Part shown: in pieces, positions 32,310 to 41,860 of the stretch | Position numbering within the stretch: the stretch's first letter is position 1 | Layout: each line of letters opens with the position of its first letter | Source: Mesostigma viride | Lineage: Eukaryota; Streptophyta; Mesostigmatophyceae; Mesostigmatales; Mesostigmataceae | NCBI GenBank assembly: GCA_009746045.1 | Contig: RPFO01000175.1 | Coordinates: forward strand, 2,080,898 to 2,144,897 | Length of the DNA: 64,000 nucleotides | Reading direction: 5' to 3' | Translations under genes and position numbers: made by a program | Notes under the pieces: generated by a model | What the model was told of the DNA's origin: nothing | Database searches by the model: none | What the model saw: only the letters and a program-made list of their open reading frames with translations

Positions 32310-33655
32310 TCACTCTGCGCCTGTGCAGTCGCAGCATGGACGGGAAGTGCAACCCGCTGCACCCTCCGCACACCTTGCGCTGCTAGCAAGGTGTACCCCA
32401 CCTGCCAGGCTGACATGGCCTGGCCAATGAGCGACCATCGCTCCACCTCCAGGAGCCCTGGGGCGGCGGATGCACCTTCGGCAAAGCCCATGCTTAGTTC
32501 ACGAAACCCCGCGGGTGGCTGAACCAAGAGACCTGTGGCACGCTCCCACACAAGCCCCTTGCCCCGGTCACGATAAGCCTGGGACCCTTGGTAACTGACA
32601 AGGGTGGGCAGTGCTCGCATGGGGGCGCCTGCCTTGTTGACGGGCGCGTAGGGTGCCTGATCATCGTGCTCCACATACTGCGCCGTGAGTTGACTGGGCA
32701 ACACGACATCGACCGGTGGCAGCTCAATGTGGCTAGCGACATGCTGCATCACCGCCTGCGTAGAACCTTGGCCAGCGATGTTGGTCCAGAACGCGCGCAG
32801 CCGATGGGTATTCCCTCCCAGCCCGGCATTGTCCGACACCACGGGTTCCCCCAAAATACCCACAATGGTGCCCCAATCCTCCCGAACAGTGGGGCTGGGA
32901 CTGTCCACCGCCACTACGTTTTCAAATAAGTAGGCGGGTGGCACCTGCTGCAGCTGCTGGAGCTCGCCCACAATGCGCAGCATGTCCCAAAATAGGCCGC
33001 TCCTGCTGTCGGCAAGGCCCCGGCCATGCCCAGCCTGGCTCATGCCTTGGCACTCCCAGCCAGCAATGACCAACCCTACCTCGCCATGTTGTGAGATGAG
33101 GCGGCGCAGCTGCTGCTGCCCAAGGAAGCGCACGTCATGAGTGCCCTCGCCGAAGACATCAGCCCAGGCGGATGGAGGAAATTGTGCTGGGTATGCTTGC
33201 GACAAGATAGCGCAGTGGTGCAAATATGCCGCCCTGGCTGTGAGCGATGCCTCCACCGCAATGAGCTTGCTGCATACCCCCCCGCTGCTCAGGAAACCGG
33301 CTATGCCGCCACCCATACCTGCGAACAGCTCCAGCACGACGGTGGCACGCCCGAAGTCCGGGATGCGTTCCAGCACCTCTGCGCTAAAGCCGGGGTACTG
33401 CGTGATGGCACCCGGCTGGCGCCGCTTCCCCCCAGCACCCTTGGGCAGTGCCTGACATGCCGCCATCACCCGTGCGCGCACATCGCGCAGGCGTGGCAGG
33501 GGCGCAACCTGGGCAAGCCAACTTTGCCTCTGCGCATCCCGCGCTGGCAACGCCGCAGGCAGCACACACCGGTGCCTATCGCGCGCGCGCTTGTCGCTAG
33601 CCGCTTGCGCCATGTGCACCGCTTGCGCGTCCGGCCACACGCCCCCCCCCAGTTC
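32195..33655 (-). CDS. Cytosine-5 DNA methyltransferase domain inside a retrotransposon (DNMT3-like)
   Basis: Would transfer a methyl group from S-adenosylmethionine to cytosine C5. Residues are counted from a GTG at 33640; there is no suitable ATG and the frame continues from Gag-Pro across one UGA (33656-33658). Motifs in linear order: I LELFAGMGGG (103-112), the cofactor acidic residue in AVEAS (128-132), IV GWECQGMS (194-201, catalytic Cys197; Glu replaces the usual Pro), VI FENV (239-242), VIII HRLRAFWTN (279-287), a target-recognition region with MRALPTLVSYQG, and IX-X RELSMGF...LIGQAMSAWQVGYTL (380-418). The set looks complete and is not circularly permuted. FENVVA and HRLRAFW resemble DNMT3 rather than DNMT1. 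It lies between protease and RT of the same element. Alternative: a bacterial/viral-type C5 enzyme. Confidence 0.85.
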   Translation of the reverse strand, partial: ELGGGVWPDAQAVHMAQAASDKRARDRHRCVLPAALPARDAQRQSWLAQVAPLPRLRDVRARVMAACQALPKGAGGKRRQPGAITQYPGFSAEVLERIPDFGRATVVLELFAGMGGGIAGFLSSGGVCSKLIAVEASLTARAAYLHHCAILSQAYPAQFPPSAWADVFGEGTHDVRFLGQQQLRRLISQHGEVGLVIAGWECQGMSQAGHGRGLADSRSGLFWDMLRIVGELQQLQQVPPAYLFENVVAVDSPSPTVREDWGTIVGILGEPVVSDNAGLGGNTHRLRAFWTNIAGQGSTQAVMQHVASHIELPPVDVVLPSQLTAQYVEHDDQAPYAPVNKAGAPMRALPTLVSYQGSQAYRDRGKGLVWERATGLLVQPPAGFRELSMGFAEGASAAPGLLEVERWSLIGQAMSAWQVGYTLLAAQGVRRVQRVALPVHAATAQAQSELLHPPVLRRLVCLRRSVQAAGAKGGPTPGARYGQSSS

Positions 33656-36469
33656 TCAGCCGCATCCCCCTGGCTCCACCTCTATGCTGGCGGGCGACAC
33701 CACTGCAGCCACACACGCGTCTAGCGACACCACCCCCTGCGGGTTAGGCTCCGGGTCGCTGCTGCACTGAATGGGAAGAAGCGCCTTTTGCTTCCCCTCC
33801 CCCTGCCAATCACGGCGGTAGGTCGCAACCTCCAGCCAAGGGTCAATTATGAGCCCGAGGCGATACATGACGTCCATCCCGATAAGGGCTGCATACCCAC
33901 ACCTGTCGACCACCAAGGCCGGCACAGCCACGCAGGCCATCCGCTTTGGGTCCGTGGGGTTGAGGATGACGTTGATCAGCATGGAAGTCATTGCATCGGG
34001 TCGCGCCGCTGGCCCTTTCCATCCCTCCACGAGAACGGTGCTGTCTATGAGCCCGCCGTTCTCACGGGTCGCACCACACATCTTGGCCAGCTCCATGGTG
34101 ATCACGAGCGGCCCGGCTCCGCCATCCAGCTTGGTGACGGACTTTGCGCTGGGGCACACCATAGGGCCCCAACAAGTGCCGTCCTCGCTGATTGCCTGGA
34201 AAGCGATAGCCGGGGACCCATCAGGGTGCTTTGCCACCGTGACTGTCCTCGGCACCCGTGACATCCGCTCCTCGCGGGTTGCTTCCCGGGGCATGGTTGG
34301 TGCTGGGACGTCTGCCGGGGTTGCCGGCATAACTGGCATGGTGACCCGCCGCGCAGTTTCCGCCACCGGCAATGTGCGTGCGTCTAGGCTGTCGGCGCAC
34401 CGCTGCAGTGCCGCAGCTGCTTGGTGCACCAACGTGATGCCCCGCTGCCCGCAGCCATCAATCACTTGCCTGGCAGAAAACAAGGGAGCATCAATCACTC
34501 CATCCACTGGCAAGAATGGTGGCAGCTTGCGCCGCTGCTCGGCGTCGGCGGGGTTCGGGTGCTCCAGCAGCGATGACTCACCGCCGGTTGAACCTGCCGG
34601 GAACGATGCAGGAAGCTGGGGTGGCCCCCCCTCACCATTTCCCGTGGTTGGTAGGAACGACGGCAATGCCCGTGCCTGCTTGCCTCGGGTAGCTGCCTGG
34701 ACCTCGACGGCATGGATAGGAGCCCAGAACAAGTCGGGTTGCTCCACCAGCGTATACGCGTCATACGCTTCCATCCCCGCCGCCTGCCCACTCGGTTGGC
34801 TGGGTGACGCCGGCGCTGCCGATACCTCAGCTGCCTGCTCTGTTGGCGTGCTGTCGGCCGCCACCATGGCCGCTGCATGTGCTTGCACGGTCTTGGTGAC
34901 CACTGGGTACTTGCACCCTGCCGGAGCATGGGCGGGCGTTCCAGCCGCGTGCTCCTTCTTGCACTGGGCTGGGCAGGCCCGCTTCACGTGATCTGGCTTC
35001 CCGCAGATCCAACATGCCTTGTGCGGGTCAGCCGTCGCCTGGCCGGTGCTGCTGGAGGCCGTGTTGTCGCCCCCCGCGCTGGCTGGCTTGTCCGCCTGCG
35101 ACCCAAACTGCCGGCTGCTTGGTCCACCCCTTCCACCGCTGGACCCTCCACCGCCTGATTGCGCGCCACCCACCCTGTTACCCTTGTGCGCTTGGGCGAC
35201 TTCTTGGCGTACCAGCTCCACTAGGTCCGGGAGACCCCGTGCCTGTCGCCGGTTGAATGCATGCACTTCCGTGCACAGCTGGGCCAGGTCCCAGTGACAA
35301 CCAAATCTAGGTTGTGGGATCATGGCAGCTTTTGGACCCAACGCCTTGAGCCACTTCTCACACGCCTCCGCCTCCGTCCATGCCGGGACCTCATCCCGCA
35401 AGACCTCCAGGCGGTCCATCGTGGCGTCAGGCGACTCCTTGTCCCCCACCTTGAAATCATGCCACTCCGCCTCCGCCTTGGTGGAGGAGTGGGCGTACTT
35501 GGCGCGCAGAAGTTCCCACAGCTCCTCGGCAGGGTCGACGTCAAATACCACGTGTTGGTAGTCCGGCAAGCCTTGTTGGTCGCGCCTGTACCACACATCG
35601 GATCTTCCCGTCTTCAGCGCCACCTCATGGTAGCCTGTGACCCACCGCTGCACCAGCTTTTGCGTGTTGCCCGAGAAAAACATTGGGATGTTGTCCATCT
35701 CAAAGGACTTCGGCAGCTGGTTATGCGTGACGATATACTGCTGGTGCAGCCAAGTCTTATATTTCCAATAGGCTTGGTTGATGTCAACAAGCCCACCGTC
35801 AGCAGTATACCTGTCCTTGAGCTCCACCTGCGCTTGCACCGGCATTCCCACCTTGGATCCCTCAATCGGCGACCCATTGTAGCCCACCGGCATGCTTGGC
35901 GTCCTTGGTAGAGTAGCCACAAACCTCGGCTCCAGCCCATAGCCTCGTTCCACCGTGTATGGACTGCCTCGCTGCAATCCCGGAATGATGCCTGGCCGCA
36001 CCCACGGTGTTTGTAGCCGTGGCGTCGCTGGGTTTGTTGGTGCCGGCGCATGCGGCACGCCAAAAGAAAACCCAGTTTGTGCACTAGGCATCCCAGGCAC
36101 ATGCTGCCGCGACGCCTGCATCTGTGGCGCTTGCGCCTGTGGCTGCACGGATGGTGCCTGCGACATTAAAGGCACCTGCGACTGCAACACCTGCGCTTGG
36201 GGCTGCCAAACTTGCGCCTGCGGCTGCAACACTTGCGGCTGTGGTAGGTGCGGCGCTGGTGTCAGCGTTGCTTGCGCGGTCCACGTCGCGTGCAGACTTG
36301 CAATCTGCGCCGCCAACTGCGCCGTCTGCTGCTGCTGCAACTGCATAGCCAGCTGTTGCTGCTGCATCTGTTGTTGGGATTGTGCTACATGTTGCAAAAT
36401 CTGCTGCAACACATCCGCACCCACCCCCTGGCTGGCACTTGGCCCCGGCGCTAGCCCGGTGCCTGCCAA
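33656..36469 (-). CDS. Retrotransposon Gag-protease polyprotein
   Basis: A 937-residue minus-strand ORF starting at ATG 36469, ending in TGA. It has a Gln-rich N-terminus (QQILQHVAQSQQQMQ), a Pro/Gln repeat region and a capsid-like segment (KTWLHQQYIVTHNQLPKSF through EELWELLRAKY and MDRLEVLRDEV). A CCHC zinc knuckle follows at C486-x2-C489-x4-H494-x4-C499. The C-terminal 200 residues resemble a retropepsin, with KLDGGAG (Asp782) at the place of the usual D-S/T-G and ALIGMDVMYRLGL as the second signature. Gly instead of Ser/Thr after the catalytic Asp is unusual and could mean an inactive or divergent protease. A shorter overlapping frame upstream (36792-36451) probably holds the true Gag start. 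Confidence 0.85.
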   Translation of the reverse strand: MAGTGLAPGPSASQGVGADVLQQILQHVAQSQQQMQQQQLAMQLQQQQTAQLAAQIASLHATWTAQATLTPAPHLPQPQVLQPQAQVWQPQAQVLQSQVPLMSQAPSVQPQAQAPQMQASRQHVPGMPSAQTGFSFGVPHAPAPTNPATPRLQTPWVRPGIIPGLQRGSPYTVERGYGLEPRFVATLPRTPSMPVGYNGSPIEGSKVGMPVQAQVELKDRYTADGGLVDINQAYWKYKTWLHQQYIVTHNQLPKSFEMDNIPMFFSGNTQKLVQRWVTGYHEVALKTGRSDVWYRRDQQGLPDYQHVVFDVDPAEELWELLRAKYAHSSTKAEAEWHDFKVGDKESPDATMDRLEVLRDEVPAWTEAEACEKWLKALGPKAAMIPQPRFGCHWDLAQLCTEVHAFNRRQARGLPDLVELVRQEVAQAHKGNRVGGAQSGGGGSSGGRGGPSSRQFGSQADKPASAGGDNTASSSTGQATADPHKACWICGKPDHVKRACPAQCKKEHAAGTPAHAPAGCKYPVVTKTVQAHAAAMVAADSTPTEQAAEVSAAPASPSQPSGQAAGMEAYDAYTLVEQPDLFWAPIHAVEVQAATRGKQARALPSFLPTTGNGEGGPPQLPASFPAGSTGGESSLLEHPNPADAEQRRKLPPFLPVDGVIDAPLFSARQVIDGCGQRGITLVHQAAAALQRCADSLDARTLPVAETARRVTMPVMPATPADVPAPTMPREATREERMSRVPRTVTVAKHPDGSPAIAFQAISEDGTCWGPMVCPSAKSVTKLDGGAGPLVITMELAKMCGATRENGGLIDSTVLVEGWKGPAARPDAMTSMLINVILNPTDPKRMACVAVPALVVDRCGYAALIGMDVMYRLGLIIDPWLEVATYRRDWQGEGKQKALLPIQCSSDPEPNPQGVVSLDACVAAVVSPASIEVEPGGCG

Positions 36470-36792
36470 CCCGCTGAGCCGTATCTGCGATGATGGTGTG
36501 ATGGGAAGTACTGTTCCATCTTGAGGACCTGCCGCGCTGCCACCCAGCCCTCCGTTGACGACCGATGTGTCACCACCACCACCACCAACGCCACCACTCC
36601 GATCGGCGACCCCCCCCCATTGCCCATCCCGGAACCCGAGGCTGCTGGTGGGACGAGTGGCCCATTGCCGTTGTCGCCAGTTGGCAAGGATGCCTGCGTG
36701 CCTGCAGCATCACCCTGCCGCGGTGCGCCATCCACCACCGTGCCTTGGTTGGGGTTGGCGCCCCCTTGATGTTGACCATCTTGGTCTGCCAT
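36451..36792 (-). CDS. Probable Gag N-terminal segment, different frame
   Basis: An ATG at 36792 opens a Gly/Pro/Asn-rich frame (ADQDGQHQGGANPNQG...) that overlaps the main Gag ORF by about 20 bases and ends in TAG/TGA-type stop at 36451. It may be the true amino end, with a frameshift or sequence damage between the frames. Evidence is position and openness only. Confidence 0.4.
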   Translation of the reverse strand: MADQDGQHQGGANPNQGTVVDGAPRQGDAAGTQASLPTGDNGNGPLVPPAASGSGMGNGGGSPIGVVALVVVVVTHRSSTEGWVAARQVLKMEQYFPSHHHRRYGSAGWQAPG

Positions 36793-36819
36793 CAAGCTTC
36801 GTGCTTGTGCTCTCGTGAG

Positions 36820-36838
36820 CACCGTTTCTGCAACCAAT
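36820..36838 (-). other. Candidate primer-binding site
   Basis: On the minus strand TTGGTTGCAGAAACGGTG stands just upstream of the Gag ATG. It begins with TGG after one base, as sites complementary to a tRNA 3' CCA end do. The tRNA cannot be named from the sequence alone. Confidence 0.3.
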
Positions 36839-36839
36839 C

Positions 36840-38189
36840 AGTGGGCTACAGAGTGAGCAGACGTAGTGCAAAATCAGTATGCACCACAGGGGCCACCACT
36901 TGGCCCCTTCAACTTGCTGGCACCACACCAGATGCAAGGGCAAGGAGAAAGAAAACAATTGCCTGAAAGCTGAAAACCAATGCTGCTTCAGGACCTTCTT
37001 GCAAGCTGCCTGCCTTGACAGCCTTGCACAGCCAGCTTTACCTCTATTCCTAGTATTCAGGAAGAGGCCTCAGCCTTGACCAAGCTTACCTACCAACTCT
37101 CAGTCTAGCTCTGTGTGGATAAGACGAGAAGCCAGTGCCAACTGCACTTCTCAAAAAGGTGAGACCTGAGAGTGAGGTATGACTAGGTTAGGCTTCACAC
37201 TGTGTTCTTTGTTGCAAATGAAATAACGTTTTTATTACCAATACTCTACCTAACTTGGCAGCTCTGTTTCAGCAATGGCTGGGCTCGATGAAAGAAAGGA
37301 GGGCTGGCCACACTTGCCACGCACCACCATGACCAAGACAGAGTTCAAGGATCCACACAGAGCTACATCCAACGCCCTGGTGGAAACACACACTTATCCC
37401 AATGAATGCCTCACACTTACGCAATATCTTGCGTCAGCCTTACCACGTAGCCACGCTCAGTATCTGATCCTGACGACAACCGCTTTGTCGTCCATACTGC
37501 TTCAATTACACCAAAGCTACTCCGTGGCACTCGGCTTTGGTCAGCACCAAGACCTAAAAGTACACAAAATCCTAAGTCGTTGTCTGCAACGACTCCCTGT
37601 TCCGCATATGAAACATATCATCTAGCACTTTCTCTTTAGACGACAAAATCAACTAGACAACCTGGGTAGGCCAGAAATCCCAGACGACAAAATGTCCTTG
37701 TCGCAGATCACTCCAGTGTCGACTTGCCGACCCCTGAGCTTGCCAAACAACTATATCACCAACCAAGCATGTACGACAACTAGCTGGCCCTGACGAGAAA
37801 AGCTGCCTCGTCGCATTCACAAAAGCGGCTTGCCAGCCTGCCGAATATCAATGCCAATATTGCACGACATTATCTACCTGCAGCGGACAGTTCTCGAGAT
37901 CAATAACGCGCCAGCTTGCGTGCACGTGCATGTTCAGCCTGCACGATAAAGCATAATTGCCAGGCTGGCAGCCTAGCTTGGTCCGTGTTGTAGTCCAGCA
38001 GCCAGTGCGTGCTGCTTGCCAGCGTTGGCACTGACCTCCTGGTGACGCATGTCAGTACCGCTGTCAACTCCCAGTGCTGCGCGTCGCACTACGGCGCATG
38101 CGTTGCTCCCGTAAGGCCCAAATGCCAAAGGCGTAACAACTCGCACACGCGCAATGCCTATAGCTGCCTCGCCTCGTCCCCCGGGCCGG
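36840..38189. other. Possible 5' LTR and leader, plus unassigned sequence
   Basis: No coding region is supported. Recurrent CGACAA/GACGAGAA motifs occur at about 37125, 37470, 37630, 37680 and 37770-37810. An AATAAAAACG-type motif is present on the minus strand near 37230. If the retrotransposon has an LTR, it should begin here, but no second LTR copy exists in the window to define it. Confidence 0.35.
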
Positions 38190-38885
38190 CCGCGTGGCGG
38201 CCCCGCGTAAAGCCGATACTCGTGCGAATCGGAACGGCGCGCGACAGAGTTCCTCAAGCGTCGCAAGCGGCTTGAGGGGACCTACACGCTGGACGACGAC
38301 TTTACCCTGGCCCAGCAATAACAGCGACGGGAGCTATGACCGACCTGCCTCCAGCTCCGGCAGGCCGCGGCGGGGAAGAAGCCGGTATACTGAAAGGGGG
38401 CGGTCATCTACGTTGACCACAATGAGCCCTGCATGGCAGGCGACCCCTGCCCCAGCGACCCCAGCACCTAGCCTAGGGGCATAGCGCCCCAGCCTAGGGG
38501 AATATATAACAGTAGTGTAGAATATTAGTAAGGCTTAGCCGACGTGGATTGACGCCCATGTGCATGTGTGCCTATGATGGGACCCACACCACATGACGCA
38601 TTAGCTTTAGAATAGTTGATCATGCCTTGCCCATGCAGAGAGGTACTCTCTGCTGGGATGTCATGCCCTAGCTATTGCCTAGCGGCACAATCATCTTCCA
38701 CCCCATGTCCGCACCTTAGCTGCTGGAATACATCATGGAGGTGCAGGTGCACCTTGTGCACCCAGACTCCCAGAGTAGGTGGCTGCTTACCTCCCCCGCA
38801 CCTGCAGGACGTTGTAGCCCAGAATGTATAAAAAAACCATAGGCCCCCTTCTCAGGGCCATGTGTTACGTATAAGTAAGTAAGTA
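38190..38885 (+). mobile_element. ORF1-only LINE derivative: ORF1 tail plus 3' region
   Basis: About 38230-38450 encodes, across a broken frame, the ORF1 C-terminal pattern (LKRRK..LEGTYTLDDDFTLAQQ, then KGAVIYVDHNEPC). It passes directly into a non-coding 3' region with GGGAATATATAACAGTAGTG and GCCCAGAATGTAT, ending in a GTAAGTAAGTAAGTA-type tail at about 38872-38890. No reverse transcriptase lies between ORF1 and the 3' end. The arrangement matches the element at 50.3-51.2 kb. Confidence 0.6.
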
Positions 38886-39007
38886 AGTACTTGCGTGTCA
38901 TGCGCATGGGCACGCCACGGAGTGTACTACTGATGCTAATAGATTCATTAGAAAAATAATTACACTAAAGTTACAAATATCGTCTGCATCATGCCCCAAC
39001 CATTTAG

Positions 39008-39720
39008 TCACCAGAGGGGGATACAATCCTCATCTGAGCTGTCCTCTACTGTAAGGGCAGACGAGGCAGTAGTGTAGCGGCTATCCTCAGCGGCAATAAC
39101 CTCATTCCACTCGAGGACTTCTACCCTGCATTCTACTACTGAATGTCCAATGGGCCGCGGGGCCCGTGGGGAGAAAACAGGAGCATGCCCCACAGGAAGG
39201 TGCTTATCGCAGACGGCAGCCCATTTCTCCTTGTCTATCATGCGGTGCGGAGTACAGATCATCCCAGAAGCCCTGCATCCTCAAGCAATTGTGTCACATT
39301 ATTCCGGGTCGCGCAGTGTCGGTGCGGGGTGCGCGCAAGTTTGCCAGTGGGTTGCGTCGGGACAAAGGGACCCTGCCATATAGGAGGAGGTGTCTTATTA
39401 TACCTACACTTGTAGTACCTGGTTGGCCGGCATGGCCAGTCCTCGGTCTGGCCGGCCCCCAGCGCGGCCTGGCCAGCCGGCATGCAGGGCGGCATATCCT
39501 GACCTGGCCTGGCCCCAAGGATATTCCTAGAAAGATGGGTAAACATGCCATGACCTATACACAGTTGCTGGCCGACCTAGTGGTCCCAGCCCATGCAGTT
39601 TGAGCACCGCATTCACTCCCTCTCTCTTGCTTTGACTGCTATGCAGAACAAGAAGAGGTGGAAGACGATTGTCCAGGCCCACACGCCCGCCCCTGTGGGC
39701 AAGCCCCCCCCCATACAAGA
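39008..39720 (-). pseudogene. Decayed ORF of unknown family
   Basis: Consecutive minus-strand frames read as one broken protein: SSQSKREGVNAVLKLHGLG, then YYKCRYNKTPPPIWQGPFVP, then MIDKEKWAAVCDKHLPVGH, ending in an acidic SSDEDCIPLW. I do not recognise the family. The compositional balance and acidic C-terminus suggest a once real gene, possibly of a transposon. Confidence 0.35.
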
Positions 39721-39767
39721 GGAAGGGGCGCTTTGCTGAGTAAAGTAGTTAATTAGGGTTTTCTAGA

Positions 39768-39797
39768 TTAGCTTAGCTTAGCTTAGCTTAGCTAGAG
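39768..39797. repeat. (AGCTT)n short tandem repeat
   Basis: Five TTAGC units beside a LINE-type 3' end. Confidence 0.85.
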
Positions 39798-39854
39798 TTA
39801 GACTAGTTCGCCGGTTTCGCGGCTTCGCCCACCTCCATCCATTCAGCAAGGGAA

Positions 39855-41060
39855 TATGTGCTACTGATGATCTAGCTCCCAACGGAGTCATGTTATATAA
39901 TTTTATTTAATTTTTTTTCAATGGCCAGTCCTAAGCTTGCCCGCAGGGCCCACTATATCGGTATTCACCTGGTCTGTGCGGGCTAGATGGCCGGCAAAGA
40001 AGAGACGGCGGTGTCGAATGGTATGGGTGAAAACTGAGGGAGCTCGCAGTAGAGCTTGGCCCGCGTGCGGCGCTCTTCGTACGTAGCGGACGCCGAGGAT
40101 GTGACGGAGCATTCGATGTACGGAGCCCTCGAGGCTCGGGCGGTTGGTCTAGAATTAATCAGCCACAACAAAACGGAGGCCCTGGCTCTCGGCATGGCCG
40201 GGCCCCCGCCGGCCACACTCCGCCTCTTAGACGACACTGAGGTCAACTACCCTACTTCAGGCTCAGTGCTCGGCAGTTGGCTTCCCGACTGCGACGACGA
40301 CCTACTAAGCTGACGTCACGGATCGGCATGGCGTGGGCGCAACTCCATGACCACCGCCGCTGGTGGAGCAACCCCGCCCTACCCCGGATCGTCAAGCATG
40401 ACCTCTTCAAGGTCGTCATTCTAACGATCCTGACCTACGGCGCCGAGACCGGCCTGGACACTGACGCAGGAGCTGGAGCAACCGACCTCGACGGCAACGT
40501 CATCAAGATGCTGCGCAAGGCCCTTGACATCCGGCCCCTTTGGTTTGCACATTAGTAATGAGGATTTGTACGCTGATTTGCCCTATGTTTCCCACATTCT
40601 TACTGCACAGGCGCCTGGGCCTAGCCGGGCACCTGGTCCGCACATATAAGGTAGACACATCAGATAGACTAGCTGCAGTGGCACTAAGCCCGCCCAGCCT
40701 GGGCGATATGTCCTCACCTGGCGGCTGGCGTGCCCCAGGCCGCGCGCGGCAGGGCCGCCACCCGTGGACTTTTCGTGATAGACTTGGCATGGACATGGGC
40801 TAGTATAACCGCCCTAGACGTGACGGACTCACATCCGGGCAGCCTCCTGGTTTGTCTGTAATATGGAGGCAGATGGTTCACTTGTATATAAGGATAGATG
40901 GCAAGTAGTGATGAAGGAGACCAACCCCAAGTCTGTGAGGGCTCCGCGTATGACCGCCGGCGTATGGCATTCATATAGTGATTCGGGCCATGGTGCCCAC
41001 AACCCTGTAACTAGGACCTAGATAGCTTACATAATCCATTCCATCCCATGTTCCCCTCCC
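39855..41060. mobile_element. Rearranged LINE copy with a 3' end and two opposed RT fragments
   Basis: 39860-39910 shows the LINE 3' hairpin (GCTCC-CAAC-GGAGT) and an AT tail, plus strand. 39918-40112 is a minus-strand fragment of the ORF2 C-terminus (RHRRLFFAGHLARTDQVN). 40113-41040 is a plus-strand ORF2 fragment (LEARAVGLE, KTEALALGMAGPPP, LFKVVILTILTYGAET, RRLGLAGHLVRTYKVDTSD) with frameshifts. Sequence is clearly related to the LINE at 2.1-3.2 kb. Confidence 0.7.
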
Positions 41061-41489
41061 ACTGATCGGGACTTATGCTAGTTAGCTGAGATACCTCGAG
41101 GCGGACTTGTGGCCGGAGCCACACAGGGGGAACATATAATGTGACCGGAGTTATTCTGGCGGAGACTGAATAACAGTGCCGAGCGCCGGTTGTGGCGCGA
41201 CGCACACACGTGTACGCAACTTACGTAGCTAGCTACTAGCCTAGTGGACGTTGTGCGTAGTAACGTTGCTACAGGTCTAGAAGCCTCTAGAGCCTGGACA
41301 CGTGGCGGACAATTGAGCGTAGTCCAGTTGTCCTAGGGAACTCGTGTGAGTGATGTGTCACGACATATAACGTGTGCCCACATATGGAGTGAATAATGAC
41401 AAGGAACGCCCGATCCCTGGCGTTACGGCATATCACAGCCTCACACTTAGTTCCACCAACGTCTACCAACGTCTCTCTATCTAACTATG

Positions 41490-41560
41490 CTCACGTGACG
41501 CAGCTTGACACCTATTAATTAATTAATTAATTAATTATTAATTTAATTTATTCGATGTGC
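41490..41560 (+). repeat. LINE-like 3' end with (ATTA)n tail
   Basis: CTCACGTGACGCAGC is followed by an uninterrupted ATTA-type tract. It resembles the end of the LINE at 2.0 kb read in reverse. Confidence 0.5.
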
Positions 41561-41860
41561 CATCAAGCTGCTTGCTCTGACAGCGCCTGGTCCCGGGTCC
41601 ACGCCTCGCAGCCGTACGTAAAGGAGGATGCTGACGACAAGGGCCTTGAACAGAATGCGCTTGTTGCGCCGCTCACTCAGGTAGCGACATGTCCAGAAAC
41701 TGTCGAGGCGGTGAAGCCGAGGGCCGCCCAGGCCTGGCCATGCAATGCGGGTGTTGATGTCGTCGGCCGTAGAGGCCAATTGCATTACCGAAAGCCAAGC
41801 CTTGACCCCCAAGACGTCCGGCTTTCAAGTTGGAGTGTACCCCCGCGGCATCTAGCAATG
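41543..41860 (-). pseudogene. LINE ORF2 fragment, second subfamily
   Basis: The minus strand encodes TADDINTRIAWPGLGGPRL, FWTCRYLSERRNKRILFKAL and VVSILLYV. This is the post-palm region of a non-LTR reverse transcriptase, distinct in sequence from the copies at 2.1 and 40.1 kb. Short and decayed. Confidence 0.55.

Larger units (their letters stand above)
30906..36840 (-). mobile_element. Truncated Ty3/gypsy-type retrotransposon encoding a DNA methyltransferase
   Basis: Order on the minus strand: candidate primer-binding site, Gag start, Gag with zinc knuckle, protease-like region, cytosine-5 methyltransferase, reverse transcriptase, first residues of RNase H, then truncation. Integrase and the 3' LTR are missing. 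RT of Ty3/gypsy type (KLAFWGGHRLYEWVRMPFG, YIDDVIIFS, FLGHQI) fixes the class. About 5.6 kb of sense frame is broken only three times, so the copy is fairly young or under constraint. A second, complete copy would be needed to define its LTRs. Confidence 0.85.

Noticed and set aside
32241-33724. Plus-strand ORFs opposite the methyltransferase
   Set aside because: The high GC content keeps the antisense frames open; all recognisable motifs are on the minus strand.
36521-36966. Plus-strand ORFs opposite Gag
   Set aside because: Antisense shadows of the Gln/Pro/Gly-rich Gag region; no motif of their own.
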